A stretch of DNA of 6,853 bases from Syntrophobacterales bacterium (GCA_030601545.1 JAUVTM010000117.1:1-6853); one strand, 5' to 3'. Counted from the first letter of the stretch, positions 1 through 6,233 are shown. A program made the numbers and translations. The notes: generated from the sequence alone by a model not told the origin.

Positions 1-7
1 TCTTCTT

Positions 8-34
8 AGTGTCCTTTGTGACCTTAGTGGTTTT
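8..34 (-). repeat. Short nonamer-type repeat downstream of pgeF
   Basis: On the plus strand three 9-base words follow each other: agtgtcctt, tgtgacctt, agtggtttt; on the minus strand this reads as CACTAAGGT/CACAAAGGA-like units. It begins shortly after the pgeF stop and may continue past the left edge. With only three imperfect units it is a weak but plausible member of the repeat-rich intergenic DNA of this genome. No terminator is evident after pgeF. Confidence 0.4.
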
Positions 35-50
35 TTCTACCCTTTGAATA

Positions 51-869
51 CTAAATGTCTTTGATGCCGATGACCACCGCAAAACGGCCGGTTTCGCCCT
101 CGCCGCGGTAGGAATAGAAAACTTCAGGATGACACTTGGTACAAAGCCCGGAAACGTCGATATGGTCCCTGAGCAAACCGGCTTCCATGAGTTGATACTG
201 GCTGATGGCCCAGAAATCGAAGTGATTTTTCTGTACCTGAAACCGAGCAAAACTGGGCGGAAGCTCTTGTCGCCAGTTTCGAAACTCACCACAGCAAGGG
301 CCCAACGAGGGGCCGATTCCGGCGAAGATGTCTCGGGGAGCGCAGCTAAAGTGAGCCTGCATAAGATGGACAGCAGTACCTGCAATATTTTTGGCACTAC
401 CGCGCCAGCCCGCGTGAATTATGGCAACCACCTTTTTCTCCGGATCGTAAAGCAAGATTGCCTGGCAGTCGGCGACCTTTATCATCATGAGGAGGCCTGA
501 CAATTGGGTGATGAAACCGTCTTTTCCTTGCAGGGGGTATGGAATTGCAGGGTCAAGGCGCGGGTGCTCGCGCAGAACCACGATGTTGCTGCTGTGGCTC
601 TGCCGGGCATAGATAAGGGCAGAACAATCAGTAGCAGCTCGCACCCGGCGCACGTTCTCTCGAACCTTGCTGGCCTCGTCTCCGGTGTCGTAACTTACGT
701 TAAGACTGGCGAAAGGCGGCGAACTTACCCCTCCCAGTCGGGTAAGAACGAGGTGTTCTAATTCTAGAAACTCGCTAAACCGATGAAATGTATAATAAGA
801 GATGGAGTTTTCTACGTGGGGCTGAAGAGTTTTTGAGCCGGGGAGCACAGTGATGGCTGATGTGGCCAT
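51..869 (-). CDS. pgeF: PgeF / YfiH family protein (peptidoglycan editing factor, multicopper-oxidase-like laccase domain)
   Basis: This 272-residue protein has the length and motifs of the PgeF/YfiH (DUF152) family. Seen in the sequence: RQSHSSNIV with His92, VADCQAILL with Cys135 and IHAGWRGS with His152, which match the family's conserved His/Cys/His zinc site. They are followed by GIGPSLGPCC (184-193) and a C-terminal FYSYRGEGETGRF block (251-263). Family members are cytosolic; E. coli YfiH helps keep wrongly built UDP-MurNAc-dipeptide precursors out of peptidoglycan, and other members have purine nucleoside phosphorylase/adenosine deaminase activity. No signal peptide is seen. The ATG lies four bases after the stop of the upstream MBL-hydrolase gene, so the two are probably co-transcribed and may be translationally coupled; only a weak purine-rich ribosome site (GGAAATC) precedes it. 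All key residues are present. The family call is firm; the exact substrate is not shown by sequence. Confidence 0.93.
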   Translation of the reverse strand: MATSAITVLPGSKTLQPHVENSISYYTFHRFSEFLELEHLVLTRLGGVSSPPFASLNVSYDTGDEASKVRENVRRVRAATDCSALIYARQSHSSNIVVLREHPRLDPAIPYPLQGKDGFITQLSGLLMMIKVADCQAILLYDPEKKVVAIIHAGWRGSAKNIAGTAVHLMQAHFSCAPRDIFAGIGPSLGPCCGEFRNWRQELPPSFARFQVQKNHFDFWAISQYQLMEAGLLRDHIDVSGLCTKCHPEVFYSYRGEGETGRFAVVIGIKDI

Positions 870-873
870 GGAA

Positions 874-1824
874 CTAGATTTCCATTTCCAGACCCTCCCG
901 GGCCATGATGATTTCCAGGTTGCTATTGCCCTTAATCATCTCGTAGTAACGAATGGTCTTGTCGTAAATCTCTTGAAGTTTTTCATCGTTGTAGGAAGGT
1001 TCATGATGGAAAAGAATCAACCGCTTGATGTTGGCCTTGAGGGCGATATCAACTCCCACCATGGAGGAACTGTGGCCCCAACCTTCTTTTTCCATGGCGT
1101 CCTCAAGGCTGAATTGGGCATCAAATACGAGGGCCTCACTATTGGCATAGAAGGAGATGTATTGGCCCATTACCCTAGGACTGAGGTCTTTGTATTCAGC
1201 GTCAGTGGCGTAGACAAAAGTACGGCCGTTTTTCTTGATCCTGTAGGTGAATGAGCCGCCAGGGTGTCGCAGTGGCATGCTATTGACTGTAAATTCGCCA
1301 ATGGTCATCTCAGTGTCTTCTTGAAGCTGGACAAACTGGACATCAGCAGACATGGTTTCCAAGCTCACCGGGAAATGGTCAGGGTGATGCTGGTCCTGGA
1401 AACGTTCCTTGATTCGGGAGTGACGGCCGTAGATAAATAACTGATTGCCAGCTGCATATGCGGGTGTGAAAAAAGGGAAGCCCATTATGTGGTCCCAATG
1501 GGTATGGCTAATCAAGAGGTGGACAGTGCCTTTGCCCTGACCGCAAGGTCCCTGCATGAGTTCGATTCCAAGCTGTCGGATGCCGGAGCCGGCATCAAGT
1601 ATGATTTCGGTGTTGTCACCGCAGACTTGCACGCAAGAAGTGTTGCCGCCGGTGGTGGTTCGTTGATAGTAGGGTAGGGCTCTAACGTAGTTTTCTACCG
1701 CCTCGATATCATCCAGGTCCACACCACTGGCGCCACCCAAAGCCTGCACGATCTTATTCTCGATTTCGGTTGGAGAGATGGGTGCTGGAAGCGATCCCCG
1801 CACACCCCAGAACTTCACTTTCAT
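874..1824 (-). CDS. MBL-fold metallo-hydrolase (TaR3-like / cyclic-nucleotide phosphodiesterase-like)
   Basis: This is a 316-residue metallo-beta-lactamase-fold enzyme. It opens with KVKFWGVRGSLP (2-13), continues with TTGGNTSCVQV (57-67) and ILDAGSGIRQLG (75-86), and carries the metal signature HTHWDH at 107-112 followed by GFPFFTPAY. Further likely metal ligands are His187 (LRHPGG), Asp208 (ATDAEY), His251 (GHSSS) and His273/His274 (LFHHEP). This pattern fits the TaR3-like group of MBL hydrolases related to phosphoribosyl cyclic phosphodiesterases and class II cAMP phosphodiesterases; substrates are mostly unknown. It looks cytosolic, with no signal peptide. The ATG is preceded by a short G-rich stretch (GGGG, five bases upstream). 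It is first in a probable two-gene operon with pgeF, separated by four bases, and a sigma70-like promoter candidate lies about 65 bases upstream. An invariant dinuclear metal site suggests an active enzyme; which phosphoester it cleaves is open. Confidence 0.9.
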   Translation of the reverse strand: MKVKFWGVRGSLPAPISPTEIENKIVQALGGASGVDLDDIEAVENYVRALPYYQRTTTGGNTSCVQVCGDNTEIILDAGSGIRQLGIELMQGPCGQGKGTVHLLISHTHWDHIMGFPFFTPAYAAGNQLFIYGRHSRIKERFQDQHHPDHFPVSLETMSADVQFVQLQEDTEMTIGEFTVNSMPLRHPGGSFTYRIKKNGRTFVYATDAEYKDLSPRVMGQYISFYANSEALVFDAQFSLEDAMEKEGWGHSSSMVGVDIALKANIKRLILFHHEPSYNDEKLQEIYDKTIRYYEMIKGNSNLEIIMAREGLEMEI

Positions 1825-2129
1825 ATGAACCCCGCTGTAACCATGGAAGAATGTTTCCCTTTTGCCCTCCAGCGTTCAAATTGCCGTAGTCTATCACAAA
1901 CTTTTTTTCCGAATCAATTCAAAAAAGCAGAGCCGCCAATCACCCCGCCCCTCGTCAGGGTCTTTTGGCGAGACAAGATCATAGCATGCAAGTCATGTTC
2001 CATGATGGTGCTTGCGGTCATGGAGGGCGTATAGTGGTTTCCGCATGATAAATGGTCAGAGTGGGGCGTCTGTGTTTGTGGTGAATTTCGCGCCAAAGGC
2101 AATGTGATGTGCCAGAGGTTGACTTTGTG
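1825..2129. other. Intergenic gap of 305 bp between the small membrane protein gene and the MBL hydrolase
   Basis: I see no convincing gene here. Open frames on both strands are short, lack ribosome sites and have no recognisable protein motif. There is no tRNA-like cloverleaf and no stem followed by a T-run that would make a clear terminator. The only supported content is a promoter candidate for the MBL-pgeF pair close to the left end. It also lacks the period-7 words that fill the next gap, so it reads as ordinary spacer. Confidence 0.5.
1888..1917 (-). promoter_or_regulatory. Candidate sigma70-type promoter for the MBL hydrolase-pgeF pair
   Basis: On the minus strand TTGATT (1917-1912) and TAGACT (1893-1888) are separated by 18 bases, each matching four of six consensus positions. 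Placed about 65 bases upstream of the MBL hydrolase ATG, this is the best promoter-like pair in the gap. The spacer is A-rich. The match is moderate and could be chance. Confidence 0.35.
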
Positions 2130-2552
2130 TTACCGGCGCGAGAACAGCTTGAGAAGCTCTTCCTGGAGCGTGTTTTTTTCATTTCGCTCGGGGGATTCAG
2201 CAGACGGTGCTTCCTGGGGTGCAGTGGATCTATTAAACTCTTTTTTGGCTCTTGCCAGGACACTGTCTTGACGACCGAAGACTTCTCGCAGTTCTCTTTC
2301 CACCTTCTTCTGCTCTCTGGCCCAGGTTTCCTTGAGACTTTCGGTGGCGGTCGGACTATCATAGGTGGCTGGGCGGATCTTGGGCTCGATGGCTGTTGCC
2401 GACTTCTCAGGTGGCCGACGGCGTGCAGCACGGCGAAATGCTATAAGGAGAAAGAGTGGGAAAACCACATAGACAATGGTCTTGAACATTTCTCTTCCCT
2501 TGGGATCAGAGAGCCATTTTATTATTTTTTCTAAGATCTTATCGATATCCAT
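2130..2552 (-). CDS. Small single-pass membrane protein with cytoplasmic coiled-coil-like tail, function unknown
   Basis: This 140-residue protein has no family I recognise. An amphipathic N-terminal helix (MDIDKILEKIIKWL) leads into one hydrophobic segment at about 23-39 (FKTIVYVVFPLFLLIAF). A strongly basic stretch (RRAARRRPPEK, 40-50) follows, which by the positive-inside rule puts the C-terminus in the cytoplasm. Residues 70-105 are charged and helix-prone (KETWAREQKKVERELREVF), suggesting a coiled coil. A Pro/Ser-rich linker then leads to a short amphipathic end (LQEELLKLFSRR). The reading frame extends upstream to a TTG at 2609, but that TTG is part of the TTGACA box of a near-consensus promoter, so transcription would start after it. 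The ATG at 2552 has a purine-rich ribosome site eight bases upstream and is preferred. It stands alone, with its own promoter and 305 bp before the next gene. It might be a membrane scaffold or division/secretion accessory, but nothing proves this. Confidence 0.68.
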   Translation of the reverse strand: MDIDKILEKIIKWLSDPKGREMFKTIVYVVFPLFLLIAFRRAARRRPPEKSATAIEPKIRPATYDSPTATESLKETWAREQKKVERELREVFGRQDSVLARAKKEFNRSTAPQEAPSAESPERNEKNTLQEELLKLFSRR

Positions 2553-2560
2553 GGGCAAAA

Positions 2561-2569
2561 CTCTCTTCC
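2561..2569 (-). promoter_or_regulatory. Ribosome binding site deciding the start of the 140-residue membrane protein
   Basis: GGAAGAGAG on the minus strand ends eight bases before the ATG at 2552. The alternative upstream TTG start has no such site (pyrimidine-rich CTCTCC precedes it) and lies in the promoter, so this site supports the shorter protein. Confidence 0.55.
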
Positions 2570-2580
2570 GTTTTATAAGT

Positions 2581-2609
2581 ATTCTAGGGGTAAGTGTTGA
2601 GAGTGTCAA
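2581..2609 (-). promoter_or_regulatory. Near-consensus sigma70 promoter for the small membrane protein gene
   Basis: The minus strand shows a perfect -35 box TTGACA (2609-2604), a 17-base spacer and TAGAAT (2586-2581, five of six matches to TATAAT). Transcription would begin near 2574, giving a leader of about 22 bases before the ATG at 2552. It lies just downstream of the heptamer array that ends at 2638, so the gene is probably transcribed independently of lolA. Confidence 0.75.
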
Positions 2610-2637
2610 GGAGAGCTAATCTCAGCGGGCAGCTGGT

Positions 2638-2749
2638 AGATTGCAGATTGCAGATTGAGGATTGTGGATTTGGGAAGGCATAGGGCATAGAGTGGATTGT
2701 GGATTGCAGATTGAGGATTGAGGATGTGAGATTAAGGGATTGAGGAATT
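2638..2749 (+). repeat. Heptamer tandem array A, consensus RGATTGN, 16 units in one register
   Basis: The stretch reads as sixteen consecutive 7-base words without a phase slip. Eight fit RGATTGN exactly (agattgc, agattgc, agattga, ggattgt, then ggattgt, ggattgc, agattga, ggattga); three others (ggatttg, ggatgtg, agattaa) are near matches. In the middle the words change to ggaaggc, atagggc, atagagt and then return to RGATTGN in the same register. It is non-coding and lies between lolA and the small membrane protein gene. It resembles the STRR heptamer repeats described in cyanobacteria in form; sequence relationship is not implied. Confidence 0.85.
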
Positions 2750-2754
2750 AGAAT

Positions 2755-2795
2755 TCAACTCGTCCTCGTTGTTGACATGTAGAGGCGGGAGTTGA
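2755..2795. repeat. Imperfect inverted repeat (hairpin) between heptamer arrays
   Basis: TCAACTC (2755-2761) pairs with GAGTTGA (2789-2795), and CCTC (2764-2767) pairs with GAGG (2782-2785) inside it, with small internal loops and a 14-base terminal loop. It lies downstream of lolA but has no T-run on either strand, so it is not a standard intrinsic terminator. It could be a transcript 3'-end structure or chance. Confidence 0.35.
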
Positions 2796-2800
2796 TGGAA

Positions 2801-2968
2801 ATTACAAATCACAAAACCCAAATAACAATGACCAAGGATTTAGGTGTCAGGTGTCAGGTTTCAGTGTTCAGTATTAAGGTTTCAGGTTTCAGCTTCTATG
2901 TTTCTTTTTCCTGACACCTGACACCTGACACCTGAAACCCCGAGATTTGGTGCTTGGGATTTGGGGTT
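2801..2968 (+). repeat. Heptamer tandem array B, 24 units in one register with an internal orientation switch
   Basis: From attacaa at 2801 the sequence can be read as 24 consecutive 7-base words. It begins with A-rich words (attacaa, atcacaa, aacccaa, ataacaa, tgaccaa), passes to ggtgtca/ggtttca words (2843-2891), then a pyrimidine-rich stretch. It continues with the reverse complement type gacacct three times (2913-2933) and gaaaccc, and ends in G/T words (tgggatt, tggggtt). The two oppositely oriented halves can pair: GGTGTCAGGTGTCAGG (2843-2858) is exactly complementary to CCTGACACCTGACACC in the right half. The DNA is non-coding and lies 3' of lolA. Confidence 0.85.
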
Positions 2969-3008
2969 TGTCCTTCGGACTCCCACCCTTCGGGCGGGTT
3001 CCCGGTTT

Positions 3009-3050
3009 CGGAATGCGGATTGAGAAATGCGAAATGACGATTGAGCTTCT
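3009..3050 (+). repeat. Heptamer array C (cggattg/cgaaatg words) near the lolA stop
   Basis: Six 7-base words run in register: cggaatg, cggattg, agaaatg, cgaaatg, acgattg, agcttct. The cggattg and acgattg words are close to array A, about 260 bases away, so the same class of unit recurs after the unrelated array B. Period-7 character may fade on to about 3078, next to the lolA stop codon at 3083-3085. Between B and C (2969-3008) is a GC-rich spacer with two CTTCGG motifs. Confidence 0.65.
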
Positions 3051-3082
3051 CTCAACTGCTGACTACTGGCTGCCAGCTGGCT

Positions 3083-3880
3083 CTACCTCAGGGACATGGC
3101 TTCCTGGCGCTCCAGCCTCACTCCCTGGGGGACATTGAAGGCGAACCAAGAAGGTTCCAGGCTTGTGTTTACCTGGACATTGGTGAAGGTGATCTCATTG
3201 ATGTTTCCCAGGGGATCTTCGGTTTGAATGCGTACCACACGATATGATTCAGCAGCTATCCATAGGGTGACCCGGGCAACCGGTGACTCGGATTCACGCG
3301 GCAGCAGCTCCAAACGGAAGCGCATTGGTGGGCCAGGTTCGGGGGGAAGTTGGCTGATGTCGAACGTTTCAGTCAATTGTCCCAAACCGGAAAAAAAGCT
3401 CAAGACAATGGGGGAATTGATGATCTGATCAACCTCGTAAAGGTATATTGTCTTTTCGTCAGGGACATAAAGCCAAGCCTTCTCTTCATTTATGACAAAC
3501 TGCTGCCTGGGCTCGCTATAGTCCCAACGGATGGCGCGCGGTTTAAGAAAATAGAGCTTTCCTTTGGCAGTTGTGCTGAGGCTTGCAGCACGAGAGCGGG
3601 TTTCTTGGCTAAAATCAGCACGTATAGACCTGGTTTGATCGTATTGCCGCTGAACCTTGGCAACGAGTTCTGATGTGGTCTCTTGGGCGTGAGCCAGCAT
3701 GCTCAGGGCGAGGAAGGCGATTAAGACGCAGAGCGCGGAGCGCAGAGCGCTCTGCGCAGCAGGCAGCCCCGCGACCTTGCTCGGGACAGGCAGGCAGCAG
3801 GCAGCAGGCAGTAGGACGCGGCGACGCAACGACGCGGCGACGCGGCGAAATCCATTTATTGAAGCGATTCTAGCGATCAT
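3083..3880 (-). CDS. lolA: Outer-membrane lipoprotein carrier protein LolA, with an unusually long repeat-encoded leader
   Basis: LolA is the periplasmic shuttle that takes lipoproteins released by LolCDE across to the outer membrane. The mature part (66-265, about 200 residues) shows typical features: SIRADFSQETRS (85-96), AKGKLYFLKPRAIRWDYSEP (105-124), VINEEKAWLYVPDEKTIYLYE (129-149), and a C-terminal NEITFTNVQVN...P...FAFNVPQGV block. The hydrophobic leader core is LCVLIAFLALSML (50-62) with a signal-peptidase site AHA|QE at 65/66. The n-region before it is about 49 residues, much longer than normal; residues 11-52 are encoded by heptamer/octamer repeat DNA (3725-3848), giving an arginine/alanine-rich stretch that looks like an in-frame insertion. 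The only ATG upstream of the core is at 3880, with a weak AAAGG only three bases away; TTG at 3829 is an alternative, inside the repeat. The gene follows ftsK by 147 bp and may be read from the ftsK transcript. The family call is strong; the start is less certain. Confidence 0.88.
   Translation of the reverse strand: MIARIASINGFRRVAASLRRRVLLPAACCLPVPSKVAGLPAAQSALRSALCVLIAFLALSMLAHAQETTSELVAKVQRQYDQTRSIRADFSQETRSRAASLSTTAKGKLYFLKPRAIRWDYSEPRQQFVINEEKAWLYVPDEKTIYLYEVDQIINSPIVLSFFSGLGQLTETFDISQLPPEPGPPMRFRLELLPRESESPVARVTLWIAAESYRVVRIQTEDPLGNINEITFTNVQVNTSLEPSWFAFNVPQGVRLERQEAMSLR
3725..3848 (+). repeat. GC-rich heptamer/octamer repeat inside the lolA leader region
   Basis: Reading from 3725 gives 7-base words: gacgcag, agcgcgg, agcgcag, agcgctc, tgcgcag, caggcag, then cagcagg twice and cagtagg (3795-3815). 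These are followed by an octamer run ggacgcgg, cgacgcaa, cgacgcgg, cgacgcgg (3814-3845). At 3740-3757 there is a perfect 18-base palindrome, GCGCAGAGC/GCTCTGCGC. The repeat lies wholly within the lolA reading frame and encodes roughly residues 11-52 without introducing a stop. Confidence 0.8.
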
Positions 3881-4010
3881 AAGCCTTTAACCAATATTGG
3901 CAATCCAAACAACCCAAACGAATTCAATGTTTCTAGGATCTAGACATGAGAGTGCTCAGGCAGTTGGTTCTTTTTGATGAGCCAAGAACTATCATCTGTG
4001 AGCCGTTTTT

Positions 4011-4029
4011 CGCTAGGCGCCATGCGCTT
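4011..4029 (-). repeat. Short repeat fragment abutting the ftsK stop codon
   Basis: On the minus strand AAGCGCATGGCGC (4029-4017) starts inside the TAA stop of ftsK. The same 13 bases occur in the opposite orientation at 6321-6333 in the heptamer array upstream of ftsK, and both are followed by a TAG-containing word. One 13-base match in a window this size can be chance, but its composition and position fit the repeat family. Confidence 0.35.
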
Positions 4030-6190
4030 ATTTAGGTGGCAGGACTTCCCGCGGCTTGCTGCCATCTGTGCCGCTCACCAGACCTTGCCGCTCCATCATC
4101 TCAATCATACGAGCAGCCCGGTTGTACCCCACTCGGAGACGTCTCTGTAACATTGAGATCGAGGGCCGCCGGGTTTCCATGACAAGATTGACCGCATCTT
4201 CATACTTCTCATCAATCTCATCCTCGGTGTCCCAATCTTCAGACTTTTCTTTATAATTGAGAATTGTATCGTCGTAGTCTGGTTTCCGCTGTTTGCGAAG
4301 GAAGTCCGTTATCCGCCTGATCTCCGTTTCTGAGGCGTAGGCACCGTGAATGCGCTGTAACTTTGCGGTTCCTGGAGGCAACATGAGCATGTCGCCAGCC
4401 CCAAGCAGCGCTTCCGCCCCGTTTGCATCCAAAATGGTGCGGGAATCAGTCCTGGAAGAAACTTGGAAGGAAATGCGTGCTGAGATATTAGCTTTGATGA
4501 TGCCGGTAAGGACATCGACCGAAGGCCGTTGAGTGGCGAGAATCAGATGAATACCAGCTGCTCTTGCCATCTGAGCCAGACGGATGATGGACTCTTCCAC
4601 GTCGCGGGAGGCCACGATCATAAGATCAGCTAATTCATCAATGATGACAATGAGATAGGGTAATAGTTGCTCCTCGGCCTCCTCAGACTCCCCCGTTGGT
4701 GGCGGAGTTTTCAGCCGTGGCTTACTCTTATTGGCCTTCAAAACCATCTGGTTGTACCGCTCAATACTGCGGACTCCTTTGAGACTCAAAAGCTCGTAGC
4801 GTCTTTCCATCTCGGCCACCGCCCATTTGAGGCCAATATTGGCCTTTTTGGAATCAGTGACCACAGGATGAAGCAGGTGTGGTATGCCCTCGTAGGCGGT
4901 GAGCTCAATGCGTTTCGGGTCGATGAGCAAAAGGCGGACTTCATCGGGGGTGGCCTGATAGAGGAGGCTAATGATAATAGCGTTGAGGCAAACACTTTTT
5001 CCCGTGCCAGTGGCACCGGCGATAAGCAGATGGGGCATTCTGGCAAGATCAGTTATCATTGGTTTGCCTGTTGTGTCTTTGCCGAGGGCTAAAAGAAGTC
5101 GTCCTTTCTTCTTGCTGAAAACAAGGTCATCGACGACATCTCGAATAACCACCGGCTGACGACTGACATTGGGAATTTCTATGCCGAGTGTTCCTTTATT
5201 GGGAATTGGCGCTACAATTCGGATGCTTGCTGCTTTCAAGGCTAAGGCCAGGTCGTCGGCCAGACCAACTATCTTACTTATTTTTACACCTGGTGCCGGT
5301 TTATATTCATACATAGTGATCACCGGTCCGGGAGAAACCTCGGTAACTTCTCCTGCCACCCCGAAGTCGGCGAGTTTCTTTTCCAGAATCCTGGAGTTCA
5401 TCACCAGGCTTTCCTGATCCGGAGTGTCGCCCGCTTGGTCCATCGGATCCAGCAGGGCGATATCCGGCAGCCGGAACTCGCCTTCGGCTGCCATGAACTC
5501 GAACTGTGCCTGTTTCTGTTTGGGGACCTCTCGCTTCTTCTCTTCTTGGGTCTTAACCACTGGAGCCTTGGTCCCGGTCTGTCGGCGCTTTTTCTCTTTC
5601 TTAGAGCGCTGATTTCTCATGTCCTGCAAAGTCTGCCAGAGTTTTGTGAAACCTGCATTCAGGGTAAAAGCGGCGCGGGCGAGGGAAATGGGGGTTGCCA
5701 ATAGGATGGCCACGATGGCAACCAACCAGAGCAGGAGGTAGGCACCCGTCGGCTTGAGATAGTATTGCAGATACTTCTTCAGAACCAAACCCAATATGCC
5801 GCCGCTTCCTGGCAAAGGCTCGCCCCAGAGCCGAAGTGCGGGCCAATAAAGCGCAGCCAAACCGCTCGAGGCAATGACGAGCAGGGTACAGCCGGTGGCG
5901 AGTAATAGTGGGCGCGAGATTGCCCGCGGTAGGAAAAGTCCCAGGGCTCCAAACAAGAGAAAGGCGGGTAGCCAATAAGCGCTTACTCCCACAGCTACTA
6001 AAAGGATCGCTGCAAGATTAGCGCCGACAATACCCACAGCATTTTGAACAGGACGTTGGCCACTGGAGGCAGTAAAAAGGGTTGGATCGCCGCTATTATA
6101 GGTTACCAGGCTGAGCAGTAGTAACAACACCAGTCCCAAAAGGCATAGTGCGGTTATCTCTTTCGCTCTGCGGTCTAGTTTGGGAAACAT
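4028..6190 (-). CDS. ftsK: DNA translocase FtsK (FtsK/SpoIIIE family)
   Basis: FtsK is a septum-anchored hexameric ATPase that pumps chromosome ends during division and activates dif recombination. This 720-residue protein has all three modules in order. The N-terminal membrane domain has hydrophobic segments at about 11-31, 52-71, 73-90, 94-116 and 148-170. A short charged linker rich in Lys/Arg/Gln follows (190-230), much shorter than in E. coli FtsK (1329 residues). The alpha/beta motor carries Walker A GATGTGKS (392-399), Walker B LIVIIDELADLM (513-524) and LATQRPSVDVLTGIIKANI (551-569). The C-terminal winged-helix gamma domain (about 662-717, SISMLQRRLRVGYNRAARMIEMMERQGLV) in this family reads KOPS/SRS polarity sequences. 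The ATG at 6190 has only a weak ribosome site but is the sole Met before the first membrane segment. It is driven by a promoter about 90 bases upstream and is followed by lolA. Confidence 0.97.
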   Translation of the reverse strand: MFPKLDRRAKEITALCLLGLVLLLLLSLVTYNSGDPTLFTASSGQRPVQNAVGIVGANLAAILLVAVGVSAYWLPAFLLFGALGLFLPRAISRPLLLATGCTLLVIASSGLAALYWPALRLWGEPLPGSGGILGLVLKKYLQYYLKPTGAYLLLWLVAIVAILLATPISLARAAFTLNAGFTKLWQTLQDMRNQRSKKEKKRRQTGTKAPVVKTQEEKKREVPKQKQAQFEFMAAEGEFRLPDIALLDPMDQAGDTPDQESLVMNSRILEKKLADFGVAGEVTEVSPGPVITMYEYKPAPGVKISKIVGLADDLALALKAASIRIVAPIPNKGTLGIEIPNVSRQPVVIRDVVDDLVFSKKKGRLLLALGKDTTGKPMITDLARMPHLLIAGATGTGKSVCLNAIIISLLYQATPDEVRLLLIDPKRIELTAYEGIPHLLHPVVTDSKKANIGLKWAVAEMERRYELLSLKGVRSIERYNQMVLKANKSKPRLKTPPPTGESEEAEEQLLPYLIVIIDELADLMIVASRDVEESIIRLAQMARAAGIHLILATQRPSVDVLTGIIKANISARISFQVSSRTDSRTILDANGAEALLGAGDMLMLPPGTAKLQRIHGAYASETEIRRITDFLRKQRKPDYDDTILNYKEKSEDWDTEDEIDEKYEDAVNLVMETRRPSISMLQRRLRVGYNRAARMIEMMERQGLVSGTDGSKPREVLPPK

Positions 6191-6213
6191 TGGTTCGTTT
6201 GCCTGTTTTGCCT

Positions 6214-6233
6214 ACTTCAGCCTGACTTGAAGT
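6214..6233. repeat. Small inverted repeat in the ftsK leader
   Basis: ACTTCA (6214-6219) and TGAAGT (6228-6233) can form a 6-bp stem with an 8-base loop in the untranslated leader of ftsK, about 24 bases before the start codon. It could affect translation, but a stem this short may be chance. Confidence 0.25.

Noticed and set aside
850..1254. Plus-strand open frame of 134 codons over the MBL hydrolase
   Set aside because: It is antisense to a gene with a full set of MBL motifs and has no recognisable domain or promoter.
1914..2102. Small minus-strand gene in the gap upstream of the MBL hydrolase
   Set aside because: The frame overlaps the promoter candidate, lacks a ribosome site and its translation shows no pattern of a real protein.
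2109..2534. Plus-strand open frame of 141 codons opposite the small membrane protein
   Set aside because: Its translation has no recognisable features, and the minus-strand frame has a promoter, a ribosome site and a coherent membrane topology.
2553..2609. N-terminal extension of the small membrane protein starting at TTG 2609
   Set aside because: The TTG forms part of the TTGACA -35 box and has no ribosome site; the ATG at 2552 has a purine-rich site at good spacing.
2843..2939. Intrinsic terminator for lolA formed by the inverted array B halves
   Set aside because: A long stem is possible, but no T-run follows it in the direction of lolA transcription and the loop is large, so I list it only as a repeat structure.
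2638..3050. CRISPR array
   Set aside because: Units are 7 bases, directly tandem and degenerate, with no 25-40 base repeats separated by unique spacers and no cas gene nearby.
3891..3900. CCAATATTGG palindrome upstream of lolA as an operator
   Set aside because: A single 10-base palindrome with no second copy and no adjacent clear promoter is within chance expectation.
4667..5092. Plus-strand open frame of 141 codons inside ftsK
   Set aside because: It is antisense to the conserved FtsK motor domain and is best explained by ftsK codon structure.
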